A DNA stretch of 64,000 nucleotides, taken from Fomes fomentarius. Its lineage: Eukaryota > Basidiomycota > Agaricomycetes > Polyporales > Polyporaceae. Numbering within the stretch: the first letter of the stretch is position 1; each line of letters starts with the position of its first letter. The stretch spans positions 4,278,001 to 4,342,000 of the forward strand of contig JABYQN010000001.1 in the NCBI GenBank assembly GCA_022606135.1, read 5' to 3'. The notes below the pieces were generated by a model that did not search any database, was not told where the DNA came from, and saw only the letters and a list, made by a program, of their open reading frames with translations. Of this stretch, positions 35,634 to 48,410 are shown one piece after another. The translations under genes and the position numbers were made by a program.

Positions 35634-36855
35634 TCATGCGTTCATCTCTGACAATTTTCCGCGAGATTTGTCGTTACTCCTGTGGCCATACGTGTGCATG
35701 GAAGGATCCTCGTTACGATCGTGGATTGTCTCTACAATGGCTCCGCTCGCTGTAAGGACCGCATTATCTGCGAACCGGACAGATGTGATGACAATGCCGG
35801 GAGTCTCCGCCTTGTGCGAGTCCTCGTACCAGCGAGTGCTAGCGCACCAGACTGTAGCGAAAAGGACCCCGATGATCTGGACGTTGAGGTTCACAATGAG
35901 GACGATGAATCCGTCGAGCAAGTTGGTGGGGTTGAAGAAGGCAAAGATGATTTGCGCAAGATTCAGTGCAACCGGGATGACGAGTTTGGAGACTGCAATC
36001 AATCCAGAACAGGGCTTTGAGACGCGAGGCGTACGAACCTGGGTGTTCTCTGGCATCAGCGTTAGTCCGATTACAGTAAGGGAGATACTCACCACGAAGA
36101 GACCCGTAACTTGAAGCGGTATTGATATTCTTGGAGTGAGACGCGCTGTGGTTCGCGTGCCCTCTCGAAGGCGCAGAAGGAACAGCAGAGAGGTCCATCT
36201 ATATGCTGAGTCTCGCCTTAGACACTCGAACATTACATGAGCGAAAAGACGTACGAGTTATCGAACAGCATCAGAGACCACTCGAGCTTGATGAATGGCC
36301 CAGACCACTCCATTTGGCCGATTTGGAGAGATTTGCCGAGTTATCAGCCTGAATGAGGCGTGTGATCCATTGCACGTTGAAAATGATGATGTTCACCGAA
36401 CGCGCAGTCTTGATAGCTCCGATTGGCCCGTAGATGATTGTCCGCCGAAGAGGCGACAGAAGTCGGGGAGGATATGCCGCGCGTATTCTGATGGGGAGGA
36501 TTGACTCAGAGAATATAGGCATCACTACGATGATCACATTGTATATTATGTGGACGCGTGTCAGGATCGCGCGTGTTCACAATCTGCTCAGCGAGCGATC
36601 ACCACAGCAGTGTGTGTGAAGACTTACCAAGGTGTATAAGTTGATTACTCCTTGTAACAAACCGAAAATGACGTTCAGGATGTATATGGGGGGCTGTCGA
36701 AGGGAAGCAGTAGAGAACATAACAAAGGCCTTGACGATGAGGATAAGACAGGCGGACACACAGATAGTGCCGATTATGAGGAGGCTGAGTAAGGGCTCAA
36801 TTGCTGTAACGGCGTTGGTCCCCGGAGTGGGAATGGGGTAACTGGGAGAGTCCAT
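35634..36855 (-). pseudogene. Multi-spanning (7-TM-like) membrane protein, apparently frameshifted
   Basis: Resembles an uncharacterised Agaricomycete family of seven-helix membrane proteins distinct from DUF6534. Exon 1 (from 36855) has two helices: PLLSLLIIGTICVSACLILI and then the block RQPPIYILNVIFGLLQGVIN. The next exon has VVMPIFSESILPIRIRAAYP, the family IRL-AVYPP block, and IIYGPIGAIKTARSVNIIIF. Then KLEWSLMLFDNS, YRWTSLLFLLRLREG, TGLFV, SYASRLKALFWI, and after a frame change AVSKLVIPVALNLAQIIFAF, IVNLNVQIIGVLFATVW and a hydrophilic tail ending at 35634. The change falls exactly on a GATTGATT tandem duplication at 35995-36002; removing one GATT restores LFWIAVSKLV. The exon 1-2 junction also lacks a clean in-phase join. 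Either a decaying gene or assembly errors. Confidence 0.55.
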
Positions 36856-37760
36856 GACATGTATAAATCTTGCCGATGCTTCCGGACACGAACGTTAACC
36901 GTGCTTTTGAAGACGATTGAATGAACGCTAGCACATCTATTCCTCCGCATCCCATGTTTCACTGGGCGAGTGAGTCCCAGGCAACCCCTACCGACACTAT
37001 TGTGTGTGGCGCAATCAGGCTGAGCGCAGTGTTGAACCGCAGAGAACGATATCACTTAGATTGACTCGGAGTTACCTACTGAGGCATAGATTTGCATTAG
37101 TGTTTGAGCAATGCACAAGTCAGGAGAGCGGCAGCCCACCGTCATACCGTATACAAGCTGTTGCGTCTCCTCTGAGTGACCCCTCTCCCTCCTCCGTAAG
37201 CGAACATCATGTTGGGTTGCGACAGAGCCCAGCGCTCAGATGCGGCCAGGCTCGGGTTACATGAGTGTCTCCGAAGCTACCCCTGGATCTTGGGGCAGTG
37301 AGAACCATGAGTACAGGGCGTCCTGCCCATTGCCGTTTCAAGCACGATGCGCGGGTTTCCGAAGGGTCAATTTAGTGTGGGATCTGACCAATGTAATAGC
37401 ATACATCAGCGCAGGCCCTTGGCGTCAGTTTGTTCTGTATACTACTAATGAGACCCATTGTGAACAGATTCTCCGAAACACAGCGAAGTAACTCAGCTGA
37501 GGCATCTTCCAGTAAGCTCGAAGCACTAGCTTGATCATTAGTTTTACTCGACCAGTGCGGCGGCGGGGCCAAGTTGATGGCCTGCAGTAGCCTGCGTCCC
37601 TGAGTATAGAGAGTGGCTTGATACCAAGACTGGATACGTTATTCGTACGTTTCACGATCATCGAACAGATATAGAGTCTAGATATCACAACGACTGAAAG
37701 TACATTTGAAGCATAGGGGCATATCAACATCGTAGACCAGTAGGCATCGACGTCTGGAAC
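36856..37760. other. Intergenic region
   Basis: Upstream of the broken membrane-protein gene and downstream of the coiled-coil gene. Several short open frames on both strands, none convincing. Confidence 0.4.
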
Positions 37761-38914
37761 TCAAAGCCCGCGTTCTGCACGCAGCAAACGGATCTGTTCC
37801 TTCAAATCACATTCACGCTCCTTGTACATCTCGTTCAATTGCAGAAGTATTGCCCTCTCCCTCTCCCGCTCCTCCCGTTCCCTCTTGATCTCGTTGTTCT
37901 TCTGCTCCTCGACCTTGGCAACTTGTTCCTCGAGCCTCGCAACCTCCTTCCGACGCTCCTCCTGCTCCTTCGTCACCTCTTTGAGTCTCTGTTCCTCGAG
38001 CTTTGCAACTTCTTTCTGTCGCTCCTCCTGCTCCTTCTTGACGTCCCTCTCCCGGTTGAGCATTTTCTCCGCGGCCTTCAACTTTTGCCTGAGAGCATGA
38101 GGCGTATCGATACTCTCGATCGACGATATACTCACTGCATCCACGTCAGCGGTCGCACACAGAAAGGCCAAGAACGAACAATCAACATACTAGTCATCTC
38201 CCCGCCACCGCCGCGCGGCGTGCTCTCATGTCGTATGCCACGGGAGCGCCCGATGAGAAGCTGTCCTGTACGCAAGCCAGGCCTGATGATTTCGCGGTGT
38301 TGCACGCTGCGACGCGACTTGCCTGAGGCGTCTGAACGAGCGACGGACTCCGGCTCAGATTGGCTAGCGGCGTAAGCATAACAGCCGTGCTCGTACTCCG
38401 TGCCAGCGACGCTTTCCACCGGCGAATGGTCGTTGGAGGGGTGAGCGGCCTGAGCTTGTGCACCACGCAAAACCTCGGCATTTCGAAGCCAGCGCTGATC
38501 GGTCCGACGAGAGGGCGCCACTCCCTGTGGTCCTGGATCTGAGTCACGGCGAAAGCGCGGGAGACCTGAAGCAGATCTGCCCGACGAGCCTTGCAAACCC
38601 ACAGGCTCGTGTGTACCATGGCGTGCGACTAAGGACGTCAGGTGGACACGGTCAGAGTCGTGCGGAGGAGCGTAACAACACGACCAATACCCACCTGGCA
38701 TATCGGGAGACTGTGCGGTAACCCTCGGTGGCATCCCTGCTGGTTGCGCGGCAGTTGCAGAGCCTGAGGCTGACAATTCCCCGAGTATCAGTATTTGCAT
38801 GTCCAGTCCCCACTGAAGAGGGCAGTACATACCTGGATGCTCTTGGGCAGACGACACGTCTACGTCATCGGCTCTCCCACCATCTGGAGCACCCCACGGC
38901 TGGTTGACGAAAGC
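37761..38914 (-). CDS. Hypothetical protein with long C-terminal coiled coil
   Basis: The 3' exon (ending at 37761) encodes about 125 residues of near-continuous Glu/Lys/Arg heptads (EEQRLKEVTKEQEERRKEV, EREERERERAILLQLNEM), a clear coiled coil, ending LLRAERGL. It joins in phase through a GTATGT...GCAG intron to an upstream exon rich in Ser, Gln and Arg (ASGKSRRSVQHREI, STPRGGGGEM). Farther upstream, Pro/Ala/Gly-rich exons (FVNQPWGAPDGGRADDVDV, AAQPAGMPPRVTAQSPDMP) may belong to the same gene; the true start was not found and may lie beyond 38914. The protein is probably disordered with a coiled-coil oligomerisation tail. No known domain. Confidence 0.45.
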
Positions 38915-38988
38915 TGGGGTTATGAAATGGAACCATCAGGTCATTGAAGTTGCAGCGAGGTGTACATTTGATAATGACATACCACTGT

Positions 38989-39685
38989 TCAAGTCAATGA
39001 GAACGATTCCTCATCCCACTCGTCATCGTCGGAGCAATTGCCGGCGGCAAACTCGAAGGGATATATATAGGATCCGGTGGACGAGTCCGCGTCAAGGATG
39101 TCGACGCGGACTTGGTTCGCGTGGTAGATAATGGTCTCGACGAGGTTCCTAAGTACCTCCATACGCTCCTGACTGCGATCGGGAAAGACTTCATTAAGCA
39201 GCTTGAGATTGTCGAGGATCTTCGGGAGACGCGAAATTCTGTCGCCAAGGACGGAGTGTTGATCATTGGCCTTCAAACACTCTACGATCGGAGAGATGGC
39301 ACGCGCCATCCATCCTTTGAATTCCGAGGACGACTCGTTCCTGTGAATCACCAAGTTGCAGCGGTCGTCTGTCAATTGAAGAGACTGTAGCCTGAGCATT
39401 CCAGCAAATTTGTTGATGAGCCTGACCATGACGGCGAGTATGTCCCGGTCCCATCGTTCATTCAATTCCACTTCACCTGCGTCGCTGTGCCGCAGTAGCT
39501 TGGATGAGAGCAAGCCAAGGCTATAAAGTGTGAAGATGTTGCGAGCCCGCATTGAACCGGACAGGGCAATACCTGAGTAGGTGGGGCATGCCTCAGTCAG
39601 TCTACTTCGCTGCAAGCTGGGAGTGGATGCTAGTACTATGACCGGGAACAAATGATCTCAGAAGTGCACTGGTGTCCATGGTACT
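38989..39685 (-). CDS. Hypothetical protein exon(s)
   Basis: A 220-codon open stretch with balanced composition: helices such as RARNIFTLYSLGLLSSKLL, WDRDILAVMVRLINKFAGML and MEVLRNLVETIIYHANQVRV, and an acidic end (CSDDDEWDEESFSLT) before a stop at 38989. No ATG opens it directly; an ATG at about 39670 starts MDTSALLRSFVPGH and would need a short intron to reach it. It may be a separate gene or the 5' part of the coiled-coil gene, since a GTATGT donor lies at 38982 just after the stop. Family not recognised. Confidence 0.4.
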
Positions 39686-40220
39686 GTCCAAAAATTGCAT
39701 CGACTCGTCGGTAGAAATTCGAGTCTGTTAGGACGAGGGCGGCGATGGGAAGAGAAGAGATGGGGAGCGCGACGTTTGAGGATAACGAGGTGAACATTGG
39801 GGAATGAGTCGTGTCACTGGGGAGGGGGATGACCTATATAACTCGGACGATGCGTGTCCATGGTCATACTCATGAGAGAACGTGAACGTGAGCTAAGAAT
39901 CGTCTCTCCTGGCGAACTTCAACTCGTGTCTTGTAAAGCCCCTGTTCACGTGTACACGTCACGTGACCGTTCATCTTGCCAAGCCTACCGCCAATTCATT
40001 ATTCAAGGGACTCCGCGCCGCAAGTTCCCGTCATCGCGTTCCTTTGAAGTTGAGAAAGAGTTGTGCCCTCAGCCTCCGGCCATTATGAACTAAACTCCGG
40101 CGTTGATATGGCTACAGGCTTACTGTAGTATACATAGTAGCTATCATCGCCGCATCTCCGCATCCTATGGCATTCTAACCAATTGTTCCGAGGACGTCTA
40201 CTGGCATGTCCTCGGCCTCC
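39686..40220. other. Intergenic region downstream of the 5-oxoprolinase-like gene
   Basis: Searched for the missing HyuB half of 5-oxoprolinase; none of its motifs is visible on either strand. Contains a short near-palindrome around 39948-39965 (CACGTGTACACGTCACGTG) and no supported gene. Confidence 0.5.
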
Positions 40221-43026
40221 TCAGTCCAAGGTGATATAGAGTTGCTTGCTCGTCAGCACCCCCTTCGCCCCAGGGATGAGCACGATCGTCTGGGTATTGT
40301 CAATGATCATCGCCGGGCCCTCGACCGTATCGCCCAGCTCGAGCGAGTTGAGCAAGAACACAGGCGTGTCGCCCACCCTGCCGACCCCGTCAAAGTACAC
40401 GCTGTACGTCGAGTCCGCCTTCTTCCTGTCAACCGGTCGCTGCTCGAGTCTCTCGACCTCCTTGTACACCGACTCCCCAAGTGTGTCGAACGTCTTCCCG
40501 ATTCCCCGTACCTTCACGTCGTCGACGATAGTGGACTTGGTGTCGAGCAGGAACCCGAACTCGGCCTGGTACACGCGCTTGAACGCCGCCTCGAAATCTT
40601 CGTCCCCGTCCCCGTCGTTGGGCACAGGGACCACCATGAGCGCGGTGTCGGTCCCGTCGAAGCGCATGTTGAGCATCCGCTCGGTGTGGATTCTGGAGTC
40701 ATCAAAGCCCTGTCGCTTGAGCTCCTCCCGTACTTGCCCATCTAGCCTATCGAGGCGGGAGCGCAGCGTCGTGCGGTTCTCTGCGGTGTAGAATGTCGAT
40801 GAAGGCTCCTGCAGCTCATAGGCTCTGCGGCGTAGGAAAGGCATGTAAGTTCGGGAAACCAACACGGGTACATAGCGCGTACCGATCAGCGAGGGCGAGG
40901 CCGTAGGCCGAGAGAATCGAACTATAGTGATGGATGAGAATGGTCTTGATACCGAGGAGCTGCGCGATCTCGCACGCATGCTGGCCGCCTGCGCCTCCAA
41001 AGCTGGCAAGACTATCCCGCGACATTGTCAGGCCTATTCACGCCCGTGAACAGGCGCAAATCGAAGCGCTTACATATGCTTGGAAGTAGCGTATCCCCGT
41101 GCTTCCGTGAGTGCACGTATGGGTCGGCACATTGTTTCATTGGCCACCTTGATGAAGCTACGAAGACAATTCCCCTTAGTCAGCGAATACCGTCCTTCCG
41201 AGCGAGATTGTACGCACCCGTATACGATCTCGTCCAAATCCATCTTCTTCTCCTCGGTCACGGTAGCATTGATCTCTTGTGCGAGCTTATCGAATGCGGC
41301 ACGAGACGCCTCGATATCCAACGGCTCCTTCTCCGACTTGCCAAAGATTTTGGGAAAGTAGTCTGGCACGAGACGACCAAGGACGAGGTTCGCGTCTGTC
41401 ACTGCCAGCGGCCCGCCTTTCCTATAGTCGTTGTAAGAATACGCTCCATATAGGCGTGGGCATATTCAACGTACCGATAACAAGTCGGACCAGGTTCGGC
41501 GCCCGCACTGTTCGGGCCTGCGAGGAATAGACCGTTGCGGAAAGACAGACACGAACCCCCTCCCGCGGCGACGGTATTGATGTCTAGCTGAGGCGACTGA
41601 ATGGTCACACCTGCTGTTGTAGTCTCGTAAACGACTTCGTAACGCCCAGCATAGCGCGATACGTCGGTGGAAGTGCCTCCGACGTCGATGCTAGTCAATT
41701 AAGTCAGTGCGACATGGCCATGTCGCGGGACCATGATAAACGTACCCGATAATAGGTATCTTCTTCTCCTCATCCCAGCTGGTGAGCGCATATCCGACGA
41801 CCCCGCCGGCGGGTCCACTCAGGATGCTCTTGAGGCCAGAGAAGTTGTTCAGGTCTAGCAGACCGCCGTCGCTACCCATGAACTCAACGCGGGGACTGAG
41901 GACCTTGCCATCCCTCAGCTTCTCATCGAATCCCGAGAAGAATCCATCCAGGTACTCTCTGAGGATCGGCGTCAAGTACGCATCGGCGGTCGAGGACACG
42001 CCGCGGGGCACCATCTTGATCATAGGCAGGAGCTGGGACGACGCAGACACATGCTCGAAGCCAAGAGTCCGCGCGAGCGCGGCGACTTGCAGCTCATGCT
42101 CGGGGTACGTGTAGGAGTGGCAGAACACGATGGCGATCGAGCGGTAGCCGTCATCGTGCAATCGTTGGAGGTCTTCTCGCACTTTGACCAGATCTGGGTG
42201 TGTTCCGTGAGATGGTCAACGCACGCGCATACAGCGATCGCACGAACGAGCACACACCTGGCCTCTGCATTACTCGCACTGCCTCCCCTGAAAGGCCCTG
42301 CACGACTTCCCCAGGTCCCTCCGCATCGCCCTTCTGGTCCCATCCCTTCCCTCGATAACCTCGCTTCACCTTCCCTGCCTCGTCGAACTGGACCGCATGC
42401 TGTTCCGCCTGCGGATCTGACGTGTATCCGACAAGCGTGACGCGCTCGTCGACCTCGAGAACCGCGGAGTAGAGCGGCGGGGGACGGCGGATGTTCAGGT
42501 CAAAGATTTTCGGGCGCGACTGGTTCCCGATGAGGAGCAGATCCTTGAAGCCGCGAGTGATGAGCAGTGCGTGCTTGTGGCCCTTCCGCTCAAGCAGCGC
42601 ATTCGTCGCGACCGTCGTCGATAGTCGGATGTAGTCTGCGAAGCCTCATGAGTTCCATACGACCTAGTCGGAGGCTGGTGGGCGACATGCTCGAGCTCAC
42701 CGATCTTATCCGTGTTGAGGATGCTTCCCCGCGGTATCTGCTCGCCCGTCACGATCTCTAGCACGCGTCGAATGCCCTCTGTTGGTGCATCGCTGTAGTT
42801 TCCAGGATCCTGCGACACTGGGTGGGCCGATTTACTTCAATTCGCTATACTTCGGATGTCGCCTGCGGTCTTGATAGCGGTACTCACGAAGCTTCACCAC
42901 AATTTCTTTGCGCTCCTTCGGGTTGTCTGAGTCTGGAAACGAGGCGTGAACATCGCAGAACGTGCCTCCTCGGTCGGCACAGATCCTGATGGACCGGTCA
43001 AGGATTGTCTTCGAGGGCATTGTCAT
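40221..43026 (-). CDS. 5-oxoprolinase / hydantoinase A-like protein, HyuB half absent
   Basis: Related to ATP-dependent 5-oxoprolinase, which opens 5-oxoproline to glutamate in the gamma-glutamyl/glutathione cycle. Nine exons fit in phase (43026-42888, 42817-42701, 42635-42258, 42193-41746, 41690-41475, 41421-41218, 41157-41074, 41011-40883, 40824-40221), giving about 772 residues. Seen in order: [16 protein letters not shown] (N-terminal nucleotide-binding motif), [85 protein letters not shown] motif (here [13 protein letters not shown]), [26 protein letters not shown] and [20 protein letters not shown]. These cover the complete HyuA part. Eukaryotic 5-oxoprolinases are single chains of about 1,270-1,300 residues with a HyuB half after this point; here a TGA follows directly. 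Start at 43020 (MPSKTI) is equally possible. Confidence 0.85.
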
Positions 43027-43469
43027 GCTCGTTGTTCACACGCTTCCCTGCTCGTCGACGTCAGAGTTCACCGACTTCAAGATATGGTCCGCCGCGCTCG
43101 ATGCCTTAGTCATAATCACGATTCACAAGGAGCATGACCTTGCAACGCTCACACACGAAATCATTAGCAGCAGGACGTTGTGCAAGCACATCGTGAGACA
43201 TTGCTTACAAGCAGCATCCCGGCGACTAGACATGAATTCGTGAACTATGACAATGAATGGACAGAGGTATGCAGACTAGGGTAACTTCGGTAACGCCAAC
43301 CGAGATATTCGTGGAGGATATGATGTATCGTCAGGCGCGAAGACGACAGCGGACACGGCGAGAGGAAGAACGTGTAGAAAACACTGAAAGCGACCAATAT
43401 AAAGTGTATACGATGTAGACCTTTTTAGGTGATCGGAGCAGTATGCGAGACAAACTGAGCGCGACACGC
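43027..43469. other. Intergenic region
   Basis: Lies upstream of the oxoprolinase-like gene and downstream of beta-tubulin, both on the minus strand. Holds the tubulin 3' end and the promoter of the next gene. No other feature seen. Confidence 0.4.
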
Positions 43470-45090
<1,621 letters not shown>

Positions 45091-46097
45091 TCTGGAGGAG
45101 CAGCAACGTCAGCGCGACTCATCATGAAAACTTTGGAGACAGCGTGTCGACGCCTTTCACGCTCTCGACATCGCGATTCCCCAGTATCCTACGGCTGAGC
45201 AACATAGAACACACGTACATGAGAGAATAGAACGAGAACTAGGGGAGGATGGGGTCGTTAGAGGATGGAGGGTACCGGGAGGGGACAAGGTCAAAACGGA
45301 AACGCCGTTGAGGTCTAGGGCTTGTATATTAGGTCGGAGATCGAATCGCTTAACTAAACGTGGCCTCTGCACCCCCAACCGTTTCGAAGACGTCTCCTTC
45401 GCGTTTCCCGGACGTGCCTTCGCGGCCTGTCCCTCTCATGACTACACTATCACCGTCTCTACCTCATTCCATGCATGCATGTAGCAGGCAGCGTAAGGGA
45501 TGTGTAGCTTGGAGGGCTAAACTTGGCATGTCACCATAAGCGACAATCACCAGGCGCCCATAAATGTCGGCAACGGGATCGCACGATTTCAACTACAACA
45601 AACTACAAGTTCTACTGCTTGACCCTGATTGAATTGGCTTTGAATCAATGTTCAAATGCACAGACATCAGCAGAGAGTCACGGACAGTTTTTGGAGACGT
45701 GATACCGAAGGTTCAGAGTGACCCATGTTATCGTTTGCAAGTCAGATGTGCGGTTAACACTTCGAGACAAACGTCCTCCGTACTTCCCGAGCAGCTTACA
45801 TGTCCGCTTGTACTTCGTATGGGCGAATGTGCTGTTAGATGCACGGTGATAGAACCATGAGCCTTCCGAGTGACTTCAGTCAAGGCAGGCAAGTGATGCG
45901 CTGCGGAACCGGACCCTATCATGGGCGCCTGCTCTCTTCCCTCTGCGCGCCGTCGAACTTGTCATTGTCAAGCGGGGTATCCTCGACGTTGATCATATCC
46001 ACCGACCCATCTTCTGCTTGTCTTACGATCCGACCCCCTCTCGCTTTTCTGCCAAAACTTGCTTGGGCATATTACGACGGGGCCCTGAACCTCCGCT
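45091..46097. promoter_or_regulatory. Divergent promoter region, beta-tubulin and epsin
   Basis: About 1.0 kb between opposing start codons. A purine-rich plus-strand run (CT-rich on the minus strand) at about 45226-45290 lies 140-200 bases before the tubulin ATG, as in pyrimidine-rich promoters of highly expressed fungal genes. No gene supported inside. Confidence 0.5.
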
Positions 46098-47924
46098 ATG
46101 TCCAGCATGCAACACCTCGGCAAGGGGATTGTCCGCGCCGCCAAAAACTACACCAAGGGTTATTCGGATGTACAGGCGAAAGTGCGGGAATCGACTTCGA
46201 ACGACCCATGGGGACCGTCTGGCACTCAGATGAACGAGCTCGCCCAGCTGAGTTACAACCAGTTAGTGCTGTCCCCACACAGCCTCACACGGAGAGTCAT
46301 CTCAGTTCCTTCGCAGAGACCACTTCGTGGAGATCATGGAGATGTTGGACAAAAGGTTGAACGACAAGGGCAAGAACTGGCGGCATGTATTCAAGGTCCG
46401 TATACCGTGGCACGCGTATTCGCTCTCGTTGACATTCCGCAGTCTCTCACGGTGCTGGACTACCTGCTTCACGCTGGTTCGGAGAACGTGGTAGTCTACT
46501 TCCGGGATAACATCTACATCATCAAGACGCTGAAGGAGTTCCAGTATGTCGATGAGGAGGGTAAGGATCAAGGTGCCAATGTCCGTCAAAAGGCGAAGGA
46601 CATCACCAACCTTCTGCAAGACGAGTCCCGTCTGCGCCACGAACGTCGTGACCGTGCAATGATGCGGGATCGAATGGTGAGGGGACGGGGCGAAGGCGGT
46701 GAGGACGACGAGAACGGTCAAAGGCGATCACGCAGTGTGCCTGACAGGAGGCGAAACGGTGGGAATCGCGAAGAAGATGAACTTCGGAGGGCTCTCGAGG
46801 AGAGCAAGAAGACCGCGGATGAGGAACAGGCAAGACAAAGGTTAACCGCGGAGGAACGGGATCTGCAGCAGGCCATCCGGCTGAGCGAGGAGGAGGAGGC
46901 GAAGCGTGCTAAGGCCGTGCAAGACGCCAATCAAGCATCCCTCTTTGACAATGGGCAACAACAGTGAGTCTCAGCCGTTCAGTCGTTCACCCGCAACATT
47001 CTCAAGGCATGCAGGCAACCTACAAACACGAACCCTTTCCCCCTTGTCGATACTTCCCTCCAGGCGCAGCCCCAGTTCCTTCAGCCTCAATTCACCGCAG
47101 TACCGCAACAGTTCACATCATTCAATCCGTATCAGCAGCAGGCGCAACAGGAGGCCATGCAGGTATGTAGTCGCGATGCAAGGTCTGGATTTTCGAGTTG
47201 ACGCGCATATAGGCGGAGTATATGCGCCAGCAGCAGGAGTGGCAGATGCAGCAGCAGCTCCAAGCCCAACAGCAGCAACAGCAACAGCAGCAGGAGGAAT
47301 GGTTGCGCCAGCAACAGTATCTCCAGCTACAGCAGCAACAGCAGCAGCAGCAGTTCCTCATGGCCCAACAACCGCTTGCCCCTCAACCTACAGGCTTCGG
47401 GTCAGTAACACCTTATGATGCTCATCGTCTATCAGCTAAACCCAATGCCACAGCTCAAACAATCCATTCGCACCTTCATTAGCTCTGTCGACGCCATCCT
47501 TGCCATCGCAGACAGGGAACCCACCAATTTCGTTTAATCTTCAGGGTACATTCTCGCAGAGCCCATCCTCCACATCGCCACCGCCACCCTCGCAGTCCGC
47601 TCCTCCCGGTGGCAACAGGTCGAACACGATACCGCCAGTCAAGACTCGCGTGGATGATCAACACTCCGCACTGGCCAACCTCTTGGCGAACCGTGACGAG
47701 AGTGGTATCGATACCTTCGGAAACTGGGGTAACCTCCGGTACGTAGTCATCTTCAGTTTCGCTCTTCCCGTGCAGCGCTTGCTCACTTGACTTATAGGTA
47801 TGGCCAGCACGCCGGTAGGGTTGTCAGCCAGCAAACCGGCGCGCCACAAGGCAGCCACAACCCCTTTGCGCAACAGCAGCAACAGCAACAGCATAGCAAC
47901 GACCAGCCGTTCTTCTCGCTCTAA
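46098..47924 (+). CDS. Epsin (ENTH-domain endocytic adaptor)
   Basis: Clathrin adaptor of the Ent1/Ent2 type that binds PtdIns(4,5)P2 and ubiquitinated cargo at endocytic sites. Seven exons fit in phase: 46098-46261, 46317-46395, 46443-46963, 47015-47162, 47213-47400, 47454-47738 and 47798-47924, giving about 503 residues. The N-terminal MSSMQHLGKGIVRAAKNYTK forms helix 0; the ENTH domain follows (residues about 15-145) with STSNDPWGPSG, NDKGKNWRHVFK and LTVLDYLLHAGSE. Two ubiquitin-interacting motifs lie near residues 215-260 (EDELRRALEESKK, DLQQAIRLSEEEE). Then come three NPF motifs that bind EH-domain proteins (NPFPLVD, NPFAPS, NPFAQ), the first overlapping an LVD-type clathrin box, and a polyglutamine stretch. 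The end FFSL may also contact clathrin or adaptors. Confidence 0.95.
47216..47360 (+). repeat. CAG/CAA repeat encoding polyglutamine in epsin
   Basis: Interrupted CAG/CAA runs encoding two Gln tracts of about 8-9 residues each within exon 5. The mixture of CAG and CAA suggests a tract kept for its protein sequence; length may vary between strains. Confidence 0.8.
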
Positions 47925-48410
47925 ATTGGTGTCTTTATTCCCTTCCCTCTATTCCTGCTCCTGCTCCCGCTCCCGTCCGCGCGCCCGTTTCTCTTACATC
48001 TCTCTTCGCTATCGTGGAGACTGGCACATACATACCCGTGAATTCCTTTCTTCGCACTGGCGCGTATTGCTGACCAATGGCAAGACTTTGACGTTGATGA
48101 AGTTGCCTACTGGATACTTGTACTAGTTAGTCGTGGCTCTGTACATGTTCCTTCGCTGTGGTACGTCTGGGAGCGCGGAGGGGAGCTTATAATCTTCTAA
48201 CCGGACGCACACTATTGAGTTGCCCACGGTTCGCTCAAGGTTCCCCGTCGAGGAATGATGAGGAGACGGGCCGATCTCGTGTGAATACGATTGACTATCG
48301 ATACACGCACACTACAAAATTCATAGCAGCGATCGACAGTCTCTATGGCAGAAAACCGATGTTCAAGCAAAGCGGAACATGACGAGAGCACAATGAGATC
48401 AAGAGCGAGT
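47925..48410. other. Convergent 3' intergenic region
   Basis: 486 bases between the stop codons of epsin and the transporter, which point at each other. It must hold both terminators. No gene supported. Confidence 0.45.

Noticed and set aside
40221..40240. Premature stop in the 5-oxoprolinase gene by frameshift
   Set aside because: The final exon stays in the conserved frame to the stop, and no HyuB sequence follows in any frame, so the end is a true absence rather than a frame break.
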